The notes under the pieces are model-generated. The model had not been told where the DNA came from, did not search any database, and was given only the letters and a program-made list of their open reading frames with translations. Made by a program: the position numbers and the translations under genes. Source: Gammaproteobacteria bacterium (GTDB taxonomy: Bacteria; Pseudomonadota; Gammaproteobacteria; SZUA-21). Taken from it: 6,220 nt of DNA. This document shows positions 5,606 to 6,220 of this stretch, in pieces. The stretch's first letter is position 1; each line of letters begins with the position of its first letter. The stretch lies in contig JALUUZ010000538.1 of the NCBI GenBank assembly GCA_027021095.1, positions 1-6,220 on the forward strand. The letters run 5' to 3'.

Positions 5606-5959
5606 ATGAGTTCTGAAGCGATGAATTATGTTGTTGAAGGAAGTCTGGTCAGCACCGACAGGCACGGTTATCTGCGCAACCATGAGGACTGGTCTGAGGA
5701 TCTGGCGAAGGCGATTGCCAGAACGGAAGGTATCGAGTTGACGCAGGCGCATTGGGACGTGATCCATTTTCTGCGCAATCACTATCTCGAGTTCAGTCAT
5801 TCCCCCAACGTACGTTCGCTCGTCAAAATGTTGACTAAGGCATGGGGTCCGGAGAAAGGCGGGAAGGCCAGGCTCTATGCATTGTTTCCGGCGGGGCCGT
5901 CAAGGCAGGGTTGCAAGATTGCCGGGCTGCCGTTACCCCACGATTGTATCGACTGGTAG
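5606..5959 (+). CDS. dsrC: DsrC/TusE-family sulfur carrier protein, two-cysteine form
   Basis: A 117-residue cytoplasmic sulfur-relay protein. Family features: DRHGYLRNHEDWSEDLA (18-34), EGIELTQAHWDVIHFLRNHYLEF (41-63), SPNVRSLVKML (66-76), and the flexible C-terminal arm RLYALFPAGPSRQGCKIAGLPLPHDC. Cys103 and Cys114 are separated by ten residues as in DsrC, where they carry the trisulfide or persulfide exchanged with DsrAB sulfite reductase and the DsrMKJOP membrane complex. TusE, which works in tRNA 2-thiolation, normally keeps only the last cysteine, so the DsrC form is favoured. Unusual: three residues (Ile-Asp-Trp) follow the last cysteine, whereas it is normally penultimate. A GAGG at 5595-5598, seven bases upstream, supports the start. 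No other dsr or tus gene is visible within the window, so it may be one of several paralogues. Family certain; which partner it serves is not. Confidence 0.92.
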   Translation: MSSEAMNYVVEGSLVSTDRHGYLRNHEDWSEDLAKAIARTEGIELTQAHWDVIHFLRNHYLEFSHSPNVRSLVKMLTKAWGPEKGGKARLYALFPAGPSRQGCKIAGLPLPHDCIDW

Positions 5960-5996
5960 GAGACACACCCGCACCACGACCTCCAAGCGATCTCCG

Positions 5997-6030
5997 GGTG
6001 TTTTACACCGGTAGGTGCGCCGTACGCACC
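5997..6030. repeat. Double-palindrome repeat unit downstream of dsrC, copy 4
   Basis: Two small palindromes side by side: GGTGT-TTT-ACACC (5997-6009) and GGTGCGC-CGT-ACGCACC (6014-6030, one arm mismatch). Aligns with 6102-6136, so the repeat unit is longer than the core palindrome. It starts 38 bases after the dsrC stop and could act as a 3' stabilising or terminating structure, though it has no U-tract. Confidence 0.6.
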
Positions 6031-6101
6031 ACTCCCTGCGTGATTTGTTTTGACAGATCGTGGTACTGCCAACCTCCGCCTGAATGCTCCCGCGGTCCTT
6101 G

Positions 6102-6136
6102 GGTGCTATACACCGGCAGGGTGCGTTGTACGTACC
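6102..6136. repeat. Double-palindrome repeat unit, copy 5
   Basis: GGTGCTATACACC (6102-6114) followed by GGTGCGT-TGT-ACGTACC (6120-6136), about 105 bases after the previous unit and similar along its whole length. It ends seven bases before the ATG at 6144. Confidence 0.6.
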
Positions 6137-6143
6137 ACCCGCC

Positions 6144-6220
6144 ATGCGCCCCAATTTGTCAGCCAACATTGACCCAAGCCAGAAACGGATTTTCAACGAA
6201 CTGGTGGAAACGCTTTTCGG
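6144..6220 (+). CDS. Possible 5' end of a gene running off the window
   Basis: An open frame from ATG 6144 reads MRPNLSANIDPSQKRIFNEL followed by VETLF and remains open to the window end (25 complete codons). The sequence looks protein-like, with an amphipathic start around DPSQKRIFNELVETLF, but I do not recognise the family. No Shine-Dalgarno is visible because the upstream bases belong to the palindromic repeat. An in-frame ATG at 6084 exists, but using it would translate the repeat, so it is less likely. Confidence 0.4.
   Translation, partial: MRPNLSANIDPSQKRIFNELVETLF

Noticed and set aside
5606..5959. TusE rather than DsrC
   Set aside because: TusE usually lacks the upstream cysteine of the pair; here Cys103 and Cys114 are both present. 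A TusE-like role cannot be fully excluded without genome context.

Overview
The window looks like chromosomal DNA of a gammaproteobacterium, most likely a sulfur-metabolising one. The evidence is a set of gammaproteobacterial families (Rsd/AlgQ, PhoP/PhoQ, two-domain MazG) together with a DsrC-family protein that keeps both C-terminal redox cysteines. That DsrC form is typical of Dsr-type sulfur oxidisers or sulfite reducers; the TusE form has only the last cysteine. No species is assigned.

Layout: an Rsd/AlgQ-type anti-sigma-70 regulator lies on the minus strand (22-534). A 224-bp divergent intergenic region holding two perfect inverted repeats follows. A plus-strand cluster then runs to 4250: a secreted glycine-zipper envelope protein, a secreted basic protein with a PepSY-like C-terminus, a PhoP-like response regulator and a PhoQ-like sensor kinase. 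The last three are tightly packed and probably form one operon. A 40-nt stem-loop sits just upstream of the PepSY gene.

No gene is visible from 4251 to 4710. This stretch is built from repeats: a 178-bp segment bounded by near-perfect 23-bp inverted repeats that starts on the last base of the phoQ stop codon, a partial second copy exactly 180 bp downstream, and several copies of a short palindrome of the type GGTGCGT-NNN-ACGCACC. Then come mazG (house-cleaning NTP pyrophosphohydrolase) and dsrC, each apparently a separate unit. More copies of the same palindrome follow dsrC, and the window ends in what may be the first 25 codons of another gene.

Functionally, the centre reads as an envelope-sensing module: PhoQ and PhoP flanked by two exported proteins that may be its targets or auxiliaries. 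Rsd and MazG are general physiology genes (transcription reallocation and nucleotide-pool cleaning). DsrC is a sulfur carrier. I found no wholly novel system. The most distinctive points are the long charged insertion in the PhoQ sensor domain, the hairpin before the PepSY gene, the two repeat families, and the unusual C-terminal tail of DsrC.
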